Shown: positions 17,260 through 30,745, counted from the first letter of the stretch. The stretch: DNA of 64,000 nucleotides from Antarctobacter heliothermus (GCF_002237555.1 NZ_CP022540.1:3353001-3417000), one strand, 5' to 3'. The notes: a model not told the origin generated them from the letters alone. A program made the numbers and translations.

Positions 17260-17829
17260 TCAGCTGCCCCAGCTGCGCACCGGGCCACAGTCCATATGGA
17301 CAAAGTCCGAACGCGTGTAGCGGCCAACGCCGCCGCCGCCACAGGCCTTGGCGGCACTGTATACTTGGCCAACCGAGCGGGAGGCCAGCCGAAGATCTGC
17401 CGCTTGACCGTAAAGGTGGCGCGAATTCTTGGCCACGCCCGAGGAGCGGGCCCGCAGCATCGCGTTTGTCGACGGGCTGCGGTAGCCCGAAATAAGCATG
17501 TAAGGCTCAGACACATCCAGCAGGTTGTGCGCTGCAGTCATGATGTCGACTGTCCGCAGGTCGATCGATTTGATTTCATCATTGCGCCAGTCGCGCATGA
17601 AATAGTTAACCTCTTTGACCGCGTCGGCGATGTAGTCGCCTTCGATCCAATAGATCATGTCCACCCGTTCTCCGGTGCGGCCAGAATACATGCGGATGCG
17701 GCGAACGTCGCCTGCACCGCGCAGAAAACCAGCTGCGTTCGAGTAGGTGGGCGCTGCCGCAACAGCGGTGGCTGCAAATGCGCCAAGAAGTGCGCGGCGT
17801 GTCATGCCGCCAGAAGTCATCTCTGTCAT
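17260..17829 (-). CDS. Tat-exported DUF882 protein (YcbK/MepK-like murein peptidase)
   Basis: 189 residues. A twin-arginine leader (MTRRALLGAFAATAVAAA) precedes the M15-like fold shared with E. coli YcbK (MepK): LISGYRSPSTNAML, SRHLYGQAADLRL with the zinc His and Asp, and DFVHMDCGPVRSWG with the last zinc His. MepK cleaves the L,D cross-links of peptidoglycan. The gene diverges from an L,D-transpeptidase gene, so an enzyme that makes such bonds and one that may cut them face each other. GTG/ATG alternatives exist, but the first ATG keeps the Tat signal complete. Confidence 0.88.
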   Translation of the reverse strand: MTEMTSGGMTRRALLGAFAATAVAAAPTYSNAAGFLRGAGDVRRIRMYSGRTGERVDMIYWIEGDYIADAVKEVNYFMRDWRNDEIKSIDLRTVDIMTAAHNLLDVSEPYMLISGYRSPSTNAMLRARSSGVAKNSRHLYGQAADLRLASRSVGQVYSAAKACGGGGVGRYTRSDFVHMDCGPVRSWGS

Positions 17830-18164
17830 GTGAGCGCCTGTCCCGTAGTCGCCGTGTTACCTGTGGGCGCATCGTTGTGCGCCTCCTGCCATCTATCCCC
17901 AGATGTCCAGAAGTTTATGGCACGAATCGAGTCCCTCAAAAAGGGCGATTTGTTATGATTTGTAATGATCAAGGGGGAATTGGCGGGATTCTGCCCACCG
18001 CTGCCCAACTGTGGCGCGTTTGCGCACTGTCGTCGCGGTTTCGCCACGGTCGACATGCTGGCATAAATGTGAATAGACAGATGCACGGCGCTGTCTGCAC
18101 TGTAGTATTCGGGAAATGTTCGGGAAATGGTTGGTCTATGAAGGATTTGGGGAAGGATCTGGGA
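17830..18164. other. divergent intergenic region between the two murein genes
   Basis: 335 bases with no credible gene. It contains a -10-like TATGAT at 17954-17959 and an exact tandem duplication of TTCGGGAAATG at 18108-18118 and 18119-18129, close to the transpeptidase start. I see no other recognisable operator. Confidence 0.5.
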
Positions 18165-19793
18165 ATGCAAATAAGCAGCAAGCAGGCCGTATTGCGGTCC
18201 GTTGTGGTGGCCGGTGCCGTCTGGTTCGGCGCGGCGCTGCCACTGGCGGCGCAGGATGGCCTGACGCTCAAGGTCACGGCGTTCAAACAGGCGGTCGCGG
18301 AAAGCATCGCCGACAATGACAGTGTGGCCGCGTTTTATCGCACCCGAAATTTTGAGCCGATCTGGACCGGGGCCGGGGATGCGGACCGCGCCCGCAGGCT
18401 GGCCCTGATCGAGGCATTCTCGCTGGCCGATGTGCACGGCCTGCCCGCCGACCGGTATAATGCCCAAAGTTTGCTGAGCCGTATGGCGCAGGCGGGTGAC
18501 GGACGGTCGCGGGGCTTGCTGGAGGTCGAACTGACCCGCACCTTTATCCAGTTTGCCAACGACCTGCAGTCTGGCGTTCTGAATCCCGGCGAGATCATCG
18601 ACGATATCAAGCGGGACTTGCCGCGTCGCGATCCGCAGATGCTTTTGACCCGGTTGACCAACGAAGACCCGACCGCCGTTTTCCTGAGTCTTGTGCCCAG
18701 CAGCCCCGAATACACGCGCCTGATGCGCGCCAAGCTGCGACTGGAACACAAGATCCAGCAAGGCGGCTGGGGACCGACGGTTTCTGCAGGCAGCCTGCGT
18801 CCGGGCAATACCGGCAACGCGGTTGTGGCCTTGCGCAATCGTCTGGCCCTGATGGGCTATATGAAGCCGTCGCTCAGCATGACCTATGACAGCGAGATGG
18901 AGGCCGCGATTCGTGAATTCCAGGCGGATCACGCGCTGCCGCAGGATGGCGTCGCGGGTGGTGGCACGATGCGCGCCATCAATGTGGCCCCGGAAGAGCG
19001 ACTGAAGTCCATTATGGTCGCGATGGAACGGGAACGCTGGCTGAATCTGCCCGAAGGTCGGGGCAAACGGCACGTTCTGGTCAATCTGGTGGATTATCAT
19101 GCCCAGATCATCGACGACGATAAGCTGACCTTTGAGACAAAGTCGGTCATCGGCCATCAGGCCCGCGACCGGCGCACGCCCGAGTTTTCGGACGTGATGG
19201 AGCATATGGTCATCAACCCGTACTGGTATGTGCCGCAATCCATCATCCGCGGCGAGTACCTGCCGGCGCTGCGCAGCAACCCTTACGCGCTTGGGCATCT
19301 GGAATTCGTGGATTATCGCGGACGCGTGGTCAGCCGGGCCGCCGCAGCCTCCTACGCGGCGTCGGGTGGGGCATTCCCCTACACGGTGCGTCAGCCGCCG
19401 GGGCCGAGCAACGCGCTGGGAACGGTCAAATTCATGTTCCCGAACGCCTACGCCATCTATCTGCACGACACGCCGTCGCAGCATCTTTTCTCGCGTGAGG
19501 TGCGCACCTTCAGCCACGGCTGCATCCGGCTCGACGATCCGCATGACTTTGCCTATGCGCTGCTGGCCAAGCAGGTGGATGATCCCGAAACCTATTTCCA
19601 GACCACGCTGCGGTCTGGTCAGAACACCAAGGTGCCGCTGGAAACGCCGGTGCCGGTGCATCTGATCTATCGCACCGCCTTTACCAAGGCGAAGGGCCAG
19701 ATGAACTATCGCGACGATGTCTATGGCCGCGATCAAGTCCTGTGGCGCGCCTTGAACGACGTAGGGGTGGCCCTGCGGTCGGGTCGCAGCTAA
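18165..19793 (+). CDS. L,D-transpeptidase, YcbB/LdtD type
   Basis: 542 residues. It makes 3-3 cross-links in peptidoglycan in the periplasm. A signal segment ends at PLAAQ (about residue 28). An alpha-helical N-domain (40-200) follows, then a peptidoglycan-binding domain (RPGNTGNAVVALRNRLALMG to FQADHALPQDG, about 205-275) and the YkuD catalytic domain with the nucleophile in FSHGCIRLDDP (His451, Cys453). The ATG at 18165 has GGAAGG eight bases before it; an in-frame ATG at 18138 lacks a ribosome site. The order of domains and the length match the family. Confidence 0.92.
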   Translation: MQISSKQAVLRSVVVAGAVWFGAALPLAAQDGLTLKVTAFKQAVAESIADNDSVAAFYRTRNFEPIWTGAGDADRARRLALIEAFSLADVHGLPADRYNAQSLLSRMAQAGDGRSRGLLEVELTRTFIQFANDLQSGVLNPGEIIDDIKRDLPRRDPQMLLTRLTNEDPTAVFLSLVPSSPEYTRLMRAKLRLEHKIQQGGWGPTVSAGSLRPGNTGNAVVALRNRLALMGYMKPSLSMTYDSEMEAAIREFQADHALPQDGVAGGGTMRAINVAPEERLKSIMVAMERERWLNLPEGRGKRHVLVNLVDYHAQIIDDDKLTFETKSVIGHQARDRRTPEFSDVMEHMVINPYWYVPQSIIRGEYLPALRSNPYALGHLEFVDYRGRVVSRAAAASYAASGGAFPYTVRQPPGPSNALGTVKFMFPNAYAIYLHDTPSQHLFSREVRTFSHGCIRLDDPHDFAYALLAKQVDDPETYFQTTLRSGQNTKVPLETPVPVHLIYRTAFTKAKGQMNYRDDVYGRDQVLWRALNDVGVALRSGRS

Positions 19794-19833
19794 ACCTGCC
19801 CCGGACTGAGCCGCGCTTTGTCCGGGAGACCAC

Positions 19834-20925
19834 ATGCCTTACACGATCAAAGACATCGCAAACGCCCTCGGCATGACTGCCGAGGGCGATCTTTTGTTGA
19901 CCGTCAGCGGTCTGGCCGAACCGGCGGATGCCGGGCCAGAGCAACTGGCGCTGGCCTCGCGGCCCGAATACACCGCCGCTCTAGGACAGGGTCGCGCGCG
20001 CGCTGCGCTGCTGGCGGCGGGCACCGATTGGCGGGCGCTGGGGCTGGAGGCGGCGATTCTGGCCGACCGCCCGCGCTATGCCATGTCGGGGCTGACCGCG
20101 ATGATGGACCCCGGTGCGGGCTATGTCCCCGGCATCCATCCCAACACGGTGATCGACCCTTCGGCAGAGCTGGGCGAGGGTGTGTCTGTCGGGCCGTTCA
20201 CGGTGATCGAGGCAGGCGCAAGGATCGGGGCCGGGTCCGTCATCGGCCCGCAAGCCTATATCGGGCGCGACGTGGTCATCGGTGCAGGCGCGCTGATGCA
20301 CAGCGGCGTGCGGATCATGGCGCGGGTCCATGTCGGGGACCGGTTTGTGGCCCAGCCCAATGTGGTCATCGGCGGCGACGGGTTTTCCTTTGTCACGCCA
20401 GAGGTCTCGGGCGTGGAAAAGGCGCGCGCCTCTTTGGGCGAGGACAACAGCGACACCGAACAGACATGGGCGCGGATTGCCAGCCTTGGCGCGGTGACCA
20501 TCGGCAACGATGTCGAGATCGGCGCCGGATCAACGGTGGACAAGGGCACCATCCGCGATACGCGGATCGGCGACGGCACCAAGTTGGATAACCTTGTGCA
20601 GGTTGGCCACAACGTGGTCATCGGGCGCAACTGTCTGCTCTGTGCCAATGCGGCTGTGGCCGGGTCGACCGTGATCGGCAATAACGTGGTGCTGGGCGGC
20701 AAGGTCGGGGTGTCGGACAACCTGCGCATCGGCGATGGCGCGATTCTGGGCGGGGCCACGGTGGCGCTGTCCAACGTACCCGCCGGTCGGGTGATGCTGG
20801 GCTATCCAGCCATGAAGATGGAGACTCATGTCGAGGCGTACAAAGGGCTGCGCCGCCTTCCACGGCTGTTCCGCGACGTGGCGGAGATCAAGAAATCGGT
20901 TTCAAAGCTCATGGGAAATGACTAA
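19834..20925 (+). CDS. lpxD: UDP-3-O-acylglucosamine N-acyltransferase
   Basis: 363 residues, slightly over the usual ~340. It adds the amide-linked 3-hydroxyacyl chain from ACP in lipid A synthesis. The N-terminal uridine-binding domain (1-100) is followed by a left-handed beta helix of hexapeptide repeats (about 105-310), including the catalytic His in QVGHNVVIG. An insert near residues 185-215 (SGVEKARASLGEDN) enlarges the sheet. It is usually next to lpxA and fabZ, but here it is followed by an ACP and a ketosynthase. GGGAGACC precedes the ATG. Confidence 0.94.
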   Translation: MPYTIKDIANALGMTAEGDLLLTVSGLAEPADAGPEQLALASRPEYTAALGQGRARAALLAAGTDWRALGLEAAILADRPRYAMSGLTAMMDPGAGYVPGIHPNTVIDPSAELGEGVSVGPFTVIEAGARIGAGSVIGPQAYIGRDVVIGAGALMHSGVRIMARVHVGDRFVAQPNVVIGGDGFSFVTPEVSGVEKARASLGEDNSDTEQTWARIASLGAVTIGNDVEIGAGSTVDKGTIRDTRIGDGTKLDNLVQVGHNVVIGRNCLLCANAAVAGSTVIGNNVVLGGKVGVSDNLRIGDGAILGGATVALSNVPAGRVMLGYPAMKMETHVEAYKGLRRLPRLFRDVAEIKKSVSKLMGND

Positions 20926-20962
20926 GTGTCCGGCAATTCTGGACAAGCGTGAGGCCATGATC

Positions 20963-21223
20963 ATGGACGTCAGGAAACAGGTTCTTCAGATTATTGCGGA
21001 TCAGGCGATGCTGGATGTCGCGGATGTGTCAATGGAGAGCACGCCCGAGGATCTGGGCATCGACTCGCTGGGTCTGGTCGAGGCGATCTTTTCCATCGAA
21101 GAGCAGTTCGATATCTCGGTGCCGTTCAATGCCAACGATCCGACCGAATCGGATTTCGACATTTCGTCCGTGGCAAAGATTGTCGAAGGCATCGAAAAGC
21201 TGATCGCCGAGCAGACATCGTGA
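20963..21223 (+). CDS. acyl carrier protein, NodF-like
   Basis: 86 residues. The phosphopantetheine attachment Ser35 sits in LGIDSLGLVEAIF. The helix-2 pattern IEEQFDISVPFN and the insert NDPTESDFDISS before helix 3 resemble specialised ACPs such as rhizobial NodF more than housekeeping AcpP. GAGG lies eight bases before the ATG at 20963; an ATG at 20957 is too close to it. The stop overlaps the ketosynthase start as GTGA, so the two are made together. Confidence 0.85.
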   Translation: MDVRKQVLQIIADQAMLDVADVSMESTPEDLGIDSLGLVEAIFSIEEQFDISVPFNANDPTESDFDISSVAKIVEGIEKLIAEQTS

Positions 21224-22428
21224 AACGCGTCGTCATTACCGGCGCGGGCACGATCAACGCGCTTGGCCAGGACGTCCCCGCCACGTTCGAGGCGATGCGT
21301 GAGGGGCGGTGCGGCATCGGGGAACTGGAGTTTCGCGACGTCGAGCGTCTGGCCATCCGCATCGGCGGTCAGGTCAAGGGGTTTGAGCCGGAGACGGTTT
21401 TCAACCGTCAGCAGTTGGCGCTGTACGATCGGTTCACCCAGTTCACCCTGCTGGCGGCGCGCGAGGCGGTGGCACAGTCCGGGTTGGAGTTCAAAGGCGA
21501 TCTTGCCGATTGCTCTGGTGTGGTTCTTGGCACGTCGGGCGGCGGAATGACCACGCTGGATGACAATTACCGCGCGGTCTACGAAGAGGGTAAGAACCGC
21601 GTTCACCCCTTTATCGTCCCCAAGCTGATGAACAACGCCGCCACCAGCCATGTGAGCATGGAGTTCAACGTCAAGGGACCGAGTTTCACCGTGGCGACCG
21701 CCTGTGCCAGTTCCAACCACGCGATGGGGCAGGCATTCAACATGATCCGTTCGGGGATGTGCACCGCGATGATCACTGGCGGGTCTGAATCGATGTTGTG
21801 CTTTGGCGGCGTGAAGGCCTGGGAAGGGCTGCGGGTGATGTCCAAGGATGCCTGCCGTCCGTTTTCGTCCACCCGCAACGGCATGGTGCAGGGCGAGGGC
21901 GCGGGGGTCTTTGTCTTTGAGGACTATGACCACGCGCGCGCCCGCGGTGCCGAGATCCTGGGCGAGGTGCTGGGCTTTGCCATGACCTCGGACGCGTCGG
22001 ACATTGTAATGCCGTCGAAACATGGCGCGGCGCGGGCCATATCGGGCGCTTTGCGCGACGCGCGGGTCGACAAGACGCGGGTGGGGTACATCAACGCGCA
22101 TGGCACCGGGACGGCCGCCAATGACAAGACCGAGTGCGCCGCTGTGGCGGATGTGTTCGGCACCCATGCGGACGATCTGATGATCTCATCGACCAAGTCG
22201 ATGCACGGCCATCTGATCGGTGGCACGGGAGCTGTGGAGTTGCTGGCCTGCCTGATGGCGTTGAAGGACGGGGTGATTGCCCCCACCATCGGCTATGAGG
22301 AACCGGATCCGGAATGCGCGCTGGACGTGGTGCCGAATGTGGCGCGTGAGGCAGATGTGGATGTGGTGTTGTCGAACGCCTTTGCCTTTGGCGGGTTGAA
22401 CGCGGTGCTGGTGCTGGGGCGCGCCTGA
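21220..22428 (+). CDS. beta-ketoacyl-ACP synthase, FabF/NodE-like
   Basis: 402 residues. Condensing enzyme that elongates acyl-ACP with malonyl-ACP. The active-site Cys162 is in VATACASSNHAMGQ, the two His in NAHGTGTAANDK and KSMHGHLIGGTG, and the Lys in the same second motif. Stretches such as KAWEGLRVMSKDACRPFS and PDPECALDVVPNVARE are close to rhizobial NodE. The GTG start overlaps the ACP stop. With the ACP and lpxD upstream it may make an unusual acyl chain for lipid A or another envelope lipid; this is inference. Confidence 0.88.
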   Translation: MKRVVITGAGTINALGQDVPATFEAMREGRCGIGELEFRDVERLAIRIGGQVKGFEPETVFNRQQLALYDRFTQFTLLAAREAVAQSGLEFKGDLADCSGVVLGTSGGGMTTLDDNYRAVYEEGKNRVHPFIVPKLMNNAATSHVSMEFNVKGPSFTVATACASSNHAMGQAFNMIRSGMCTAMITGGSESMLCFGGVKAWEGLRVMSKDACRPFSSTRNGMVQGEGAGVFVFEDYDHARARGAEILGEVLGFAMTSDASDIVMPSKHGAARAISGALRDARVDKTRVGYINAHGTGTAANDKTECAAVADVFGTHADDLMISSTKSMHGHLIGGTGAVELLACLMALKDGVIAPTIGYEEPDPECALDVVPNVAREADVDVVLSNAFAFGGLNAVLVLGRA

Positions 22429-22500
22429 TCTTTCGGTGATCCAATTGTGCGCCTAGCGGCGCGCTGAATGCCTCGACGGGGGCCTTTGGCCACCGTCTCG

Positions 22501-22560
22501 GAGGCGGGGCGCTGCCCCGTCGCTACGCTCCCCCGGAGTATTTTTACAAAGAAGAAGCCC
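22501..22560 (+). repeat. extragenic GC-rich repeat, copy A
   Basis: GGGGCGCTGCCCC, a GC-rich hairpin, CCCCCGGAGTATTT and a purine tail AAAGAAGAAG. It lies between the convergent ketosynthase and mnmA genes. Related copies are at 36203-36296, 40631-40692 and 50589-50655. Confidence 0.7.
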
Positions 22561-22569
22561 GGGGTGCGC

Positions 22570-23712
22570 TTAGTACCCGCGCCAGATCCAGCCGCCGCCA
22601 AAGATGCGTGAGCTTTCTGGCGCGTAGAAGACGCAGGCCTGACCTGGGCTGACACCTTCTTCTGCCACCACCAGTTCGACCTCGGCCTCTGTGTCCGAGA
22701 TCGGGCGCACGATGGCCTCACGCGGGGGGCGGGTGGAGCGGACCCTGACGTTCAGGTGCCATTCCTCTTGCGAAGTAAAGGGAACGTCGCCCAGCCAGTT
22801 GATTTCCCGCACAGGAACCGTGCGGGTGGCCAGCAGATCCTTGGGGCCGACGATGACGCGGCGCGTGTCCACATCCAGTTTCACTACATAGAGTGGGTCG
22901 GCCAGCCCGCCGATGCCAAGGCCGCGACGTTGGCCAATGGTGTAGTGGATTACGCCGTTGTGTTCCCCCAGAACGCGCCCGTCCACATGCACGATCTCGC
23001 CCGGTTCGGCCGACCCGGGGCGCAGTTTTTCGATTACAGCGGCATAATTGCCGTCAGGAACAAAGCAGATGTCCTGACTGTCGGGCTTCATCGCCACGCT
23101 GAGCCCGTATTTCGCCGCCAGTGCGCGGGTGTCATCCTTTGACGGCAAGTGGCCTAGCGGAAAGCGCAGGAAGTCCAGTTGCTGCGGCGTGGTGGAGAAC
23201 AGGAAATAGCTTTGGTCGCGCGAGGCGTCGGCAGCGGAATGCAGTTCAGCGCCCTGTGCGCCATTCATGCGCTGGATGTAGTGGCCGGTGGCCATGCAGT
23301 CGGCCTCGAGATCCTTGGCGGTCTCAAGAAGATCTTTGAATTTTACACGTTCATTGCACCGGATGCAGGGCACCGGCGTGGCGCCGCCCAGATAGCTGTC
23401 GGCGAATTCGTCGATCACCGCCTCACGGAAGATGTTCTCATAGTCGAGGACGTAGTGCGGAAACCCCATGTCTTCGGCCACGCGGCGGGCATCGTGAATA
23501 TCGATGCCGGCGCAGCACGCGCCCTTTTTTGCCAGCGCTGCACCGTGATCGTAGAGTTGCAGGGTTACGCCGACGACGTCATAGCCTTCTTCTTTCAGCA
23601 TTGCGGCCACCACGGAACTGTCAACGCCGCCGGACATGGCGACGACGACGCGGGTTTCGGACGGCGGCTTGGGCAGACCCAGCGAGTTCAGCGGGCGCGT
23701 GTCGAGGGGCAT
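22570..23712 (-). CDS. mnmA: tRNA-specific 2-thiouridylase MnmA
   Basis: 380 residues. It thiolates U34 of tRNA-Lys, -Glu and -Gln. The PP-loop [14 protein letters not shown] is near residue 28, the catalytic Cys is in [11 protein letters not shown] and the persulfide Cys in [10 protein letters not shown]. The C-terminal beta-barrel is complete. AAGGAGAG precedes the ATG. It stands alone and convergent with the ketosynthase gene. Confidence 0.96.
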   Translation of the reverse strand: MPLDTRPLNSLGLPKPPSETRVVVAMSGGVDSSVVAAMLKEEGYDVVGVTLQLYDHGAALAKKGACCAGIDIHDARRVAEDMGFPHYVLDYENIFREAVIDEFADSYLGGATPVPCIRCNERVKFKDLLETAKDLEADCMATGHYIQRMNGAQGAELHSAADASRDQSYFLFSTTPQQLDFLRFPLGHLPSKDDTRALAAKYGLSVAMKPDSQDICFVPDGNYAAVIEKLRPGSAEPGEIVHVDGRVLGEHNGVIHYTIGQRRGLGIGGLADPLYVVKLDVDTRRVIVGPKDLLATRTVPVREINWLGDVPFTSQEEWHLNVRVRSTRPPREAIVRPISDTEAEVELVVAEEGVSPGQACVFYAPESSRIFGGGWIWRGY

Positions 23713-23835
23713 GACGACTCTCCTTGGAATGCGCTGAATATAGGAAAATACGAAATACTCTCAAGGGGTGCATTTCAGTGGTCGTTAAGTGCCGCGTGTC
23801 TTTATGGCCGCCACCTAAGTGTTGGAGTGCGAAAT

Positions 23836-24114
23836 ATGTTCCTCAAGAAGATCGAAGGTCCGCGTGCAGTCAGGTTGCCGGATGGCAGCACCATGACACG
23901 CGCCGATTTGCCTCCGAAGGAAACCCGGCGATGGGTCGCGTCACGCAAGGCGGCGGTGGTCAGGGCCGTCACCTTCGGGTTGCTGACCCATGATCAGGCC
24001 AAAGATCGTTACAGTCTTAGCGATGAAGAGTTGCTGGAATGGGTTCAGGCGGCAACTCGGCACGGCGAAGATGCGCTCAAGGTCACGCGCGTTCAAAAAT
24101 ATCGTCAACCTTGA
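23836..24114 (+). CDS. sciP: SciP-like DUF1153 regulator
   Basis: 92 residues, the usual length. In Caulobacter SciP binds CtrA and blocks activation of CtrA-dependent promoters in G1. The family signature is clear: PRAVRLPDGSTMTRADLPP at 10-28, TRRWVASRKAAVVRAV and GLLTHDQAKDRYSLSDEE forming the helix-turn-helix, and EELLEWVQAATRHGEDALK. It lies 94 bases upstream of ctrA on the same strand, which places the inhibitor beside its target. The ATG at 23836 gives the full family N-terminus; the long upstream open frame is a shadow of mnmA. Confidence 0.9.
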   Translation: MFLKKIEGPRAVRLPDGSTMTRADLPPKETRRWVASRKAAVVRAVTFGLLTHDQAKDRYSLSDEELLEWVQAATRHGEDALKVTRVQKYRQP

Positions 24115-24141
24115 GTTGAATTGCTTCTTCGAACAGGTATG

Positions 24142-24157
24142 GTAAGGGGGCGTTAAC
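24142..24157 (+). promoter_or_regulatory. probable CtrA box upstream of ctrA
   Basis: GTAA-GGGGGCG-TTAAC matches the CtrA consensus TTAA-N7-TTAAC with one change in the left half. It lies 52 bases before the ctrA start, which suggests autoregulation as in other alphaproteobacteria. Confidence 0.65.
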
Positions 24158-24208
24158 CTTTTTCGCTCAGGTTGTATCTCAACCGAAGTCATTGCCCGGA
24201 GACTGTAT

Positions 24209-29339
<5,131 letters not shown>

Positions 29340-29440
29340 CGACGAAGCGCCTAAACACTCTTAATTTCAGCCTGTCACGTCCGGCTCAGAACCAATGAGA
29401 TCTACGCGCGCTCGTCATTGAACCCATTTTGTTCTCAAAT

Positions 29441-29455
29441 GTTCTCATTAAGTTC
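29441..29455 (+). promoter_or_regulatory. LexA (SOS) box
   Basis: GTTC-TCATTAA-GTTC is a perfect match to the alphaproteobacterial LexA operator GTTC-N7-GTTC. A further GTTC half-site lies at 29431 and an inverted GAAC at 29479. It is 61 bases upstream of the start of the 40-residue membrane protein. Confidence 0.8.
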
Positions 29456-29516
29456 TTTACACGGCGTTAATGATATGAGAACAAAGGGTCAACAAACGGA
29501 ACATTGGAGACGCGCC

Positions 29517-29639
29517 ATGATCGAGACCGTCAAGACCGCCTTGCACCGCCAGCACGCGACGCTCTGGCAAGATACACTTGGTGTCATCTCTCTTGTGGTG
29601 ATCTTTGTCGGCGCGCTGCACCTGCCATCCGTTTTCTGA
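29517..29639 (+). CDS. SOS-controlled small membrane protein
   Basis: 40 residues. A charged, amphipathic N-terminus (MIETVKTALHRQHATLWQD) precedes one hydrophobic helix (about 20-37, LGVISLVVIFVGALHL). GGAGA lies six bases before the ATG, and a perfect LexA box lies 61 bases upstream, so it should be induced by DNA damage. Size, topology and control recall SidA of Caulobacter, a LexA-repressed inner-membrane inhibitor of division, but I see no sequence relationship. Function is therefore unproven. An intrinsic terminator lies at 29771. Confidence 0.7.
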   Translation: MIETVKTALHRQHATLWQDTLGVISLVVIFVGALHLPSVF

Positions 29640-29770
29640 GTTTCTGCCTGCGTGTCTGTAGTCCGGGTCTGTCGCATATCACCTGTCCCGATGTGCATCC
29701 TGTCCCCTAATCGGTTTTCCTGCCTGTAACCGATCACGATCCGGGACCCTACAGATCGACACGCTCCTTG

Positions 29771-29807
29771 CCGCCGCCTCCCTGTCCCGGAGTGCGGCGG
29801 TTTTTTT
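29771..29807 (+). terminator. intrinsic terminator
   Basis: CCGCCGCCTCC pairs with GGAGTGCGGCGG (one bulge) around the loop CTGTCCC, followed by seven T. It ends the small-protein transcript or a separate short RNA from 29640-29807. Confidence 0.88.
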
Positions 29808-29822
29808 GGGCACTCCTATGTT

Positions 29823-30155
29823 TCAGAACCGATAGGCCAACCGCCATCCGCCCCAATGCAGCGCGCGCAGGGTATTGCGGACAGCCAGATATTTCATCAT
29901 CACAAATTCACTACCGCCCATGTCGCGGCGATTGGCCTGTGGTAGGAGCGGTCGGGCATTGCGCCTGGTCTTCGCCCCGGCCCGATCGTCAAAATTGGCA
30001 ATGCGCAGCGTTCCTGACCGAGTCCGCGCCGTGTAGCTGGGAAACTTGCGATTATGCGTCGGCAGCCAGCCGTTCGTATCGACACATGCACAAAAGACGA
30101 TCCGTGAGACGCTGTCCAATAACGGCTCCTCTATGGGCCGCAGGATCTTGTCCAT
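29823..30155 (-). CDS. stand-alone MCP-like C-terminal sensor domain protein
   Basis: 110 residues. The pattern CVDTNGWLPTHNRKF, RIANFDDRAGAKTRRNARP, RRDMGGSEFVMMKYLAVRN and HWGGWRLAY is the domain I recall at the end of certain methyl-accepting chemotaxis-like proteins in proteobacteria, where it follows the signalling part. Here it forms the entire protein. A stop codon (TAG) lies 17 codons upstream in frame, and the intervening codons (GEIAEAGAGPLHRD) still resemble the domain's lead-in, so this may be a shortened gene. It is co-directional with the IscU-like gene 71 bases upstream. Confidence 0.6.
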   Translation of the reverse strand: MDKILRPIEEPLLDSVSRIVFCACVDTNGWLPTHNRKFPSYTARTRSGTLRIANFDDRAGAKTRRNARPLLPQANRRDMGGSEFVMMKYLAVRNTLRALHWGGWRLAYRF

Positions 30156-30226
30156 GTCGCGGTGGAGGGGGCCAGCGCCTGCCTCTGCTATTTCCCCTGC
30201 CTAGCGCAAGACGAACCAACAGAGGG

Positions 30227-30679
30227 TTAAGCCGAATGGATTTGCCGTGCTTCCTGAACCGCCTCGCAGGCGGCATCCAGCGCCAGCATGATAGAGGCGT
30301 GGCGGTTCTTGAAAGAGGTCGCCGGGCGCAGCACCTCAAGCCCGTCAAACGGCGCGGGCGGGGTTGGCCCGTCTTCCTTGAGCATGGCGCGCAGCGCGTC
30401 CCGGGCAGCGGTGAGTTCTTCGGGCGTGCGTCCGATGATGGCACCGCCGACAACCGACGCTGCAGCCTGTCCCAGCGCGCAGGCCTTTACCTCTTGGCCA
30501 TAGTCCGACACCTTGCCATCCTGCATCGAAATATCGACCGTCACCGTGGATCCGCACAACGGCGAGCGTTTCTTGACACTGACCTGCGGCGAGTCCAGCC
30601 GAGCGTTGTGCGGGATGTCGGCGGCCAGTTCGAGAATTCGGCCGGAATAAAGCTTGATCAGGTCCGTTTCGCCACTCAT
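30227..30679 (-). CDS. IscU/NifU-N-like scaffold protein lacking the third cysteine
   Basis: 150 residues. The fold pattern of iron-sulfur scaffold proteins is seen: VKKRSPLCGSTVTVDI with the first ligand Cys, VKACALGQAAASVV with the second, and the C-terminal helix FKNRHASIMLALDAA, where the third Cys of IscU (in HCS) is replaced by Ala. It may hold or transfer clusters in another way. The ATG at 30679 follows AGGAGAAAG. It is divergent from hisI with 66 bases between starts. Confidence 0.8.
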   Translation of the reverse strand: MSGETDLIKLYSGRILELAADIPHNARLDSPQVSVKKRSPLCGSTVTVDISMQDGKVSDYGQEVKACALGQAAASVVGGAIIGRTPEELTAARDALRAMLKEDGPTPPAPFDGLEVLRPATSFKNRHASIMLALDAACEAVQEARQIHSA

Positions 30680-30745
30680 GGCTTTCTCCTGCTGCGGGTT
30701 CCTCATACATAGGCAGCGGTGCCGCTGATGCAAAAGGTTTTTCCC

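Noticed and set aside
17826..19835. 669-codon minus-strand frame opposite the L,D-transpeptidase
   Set aside because: Antisense shadow; it spans the divergent promoter and shows no domain.
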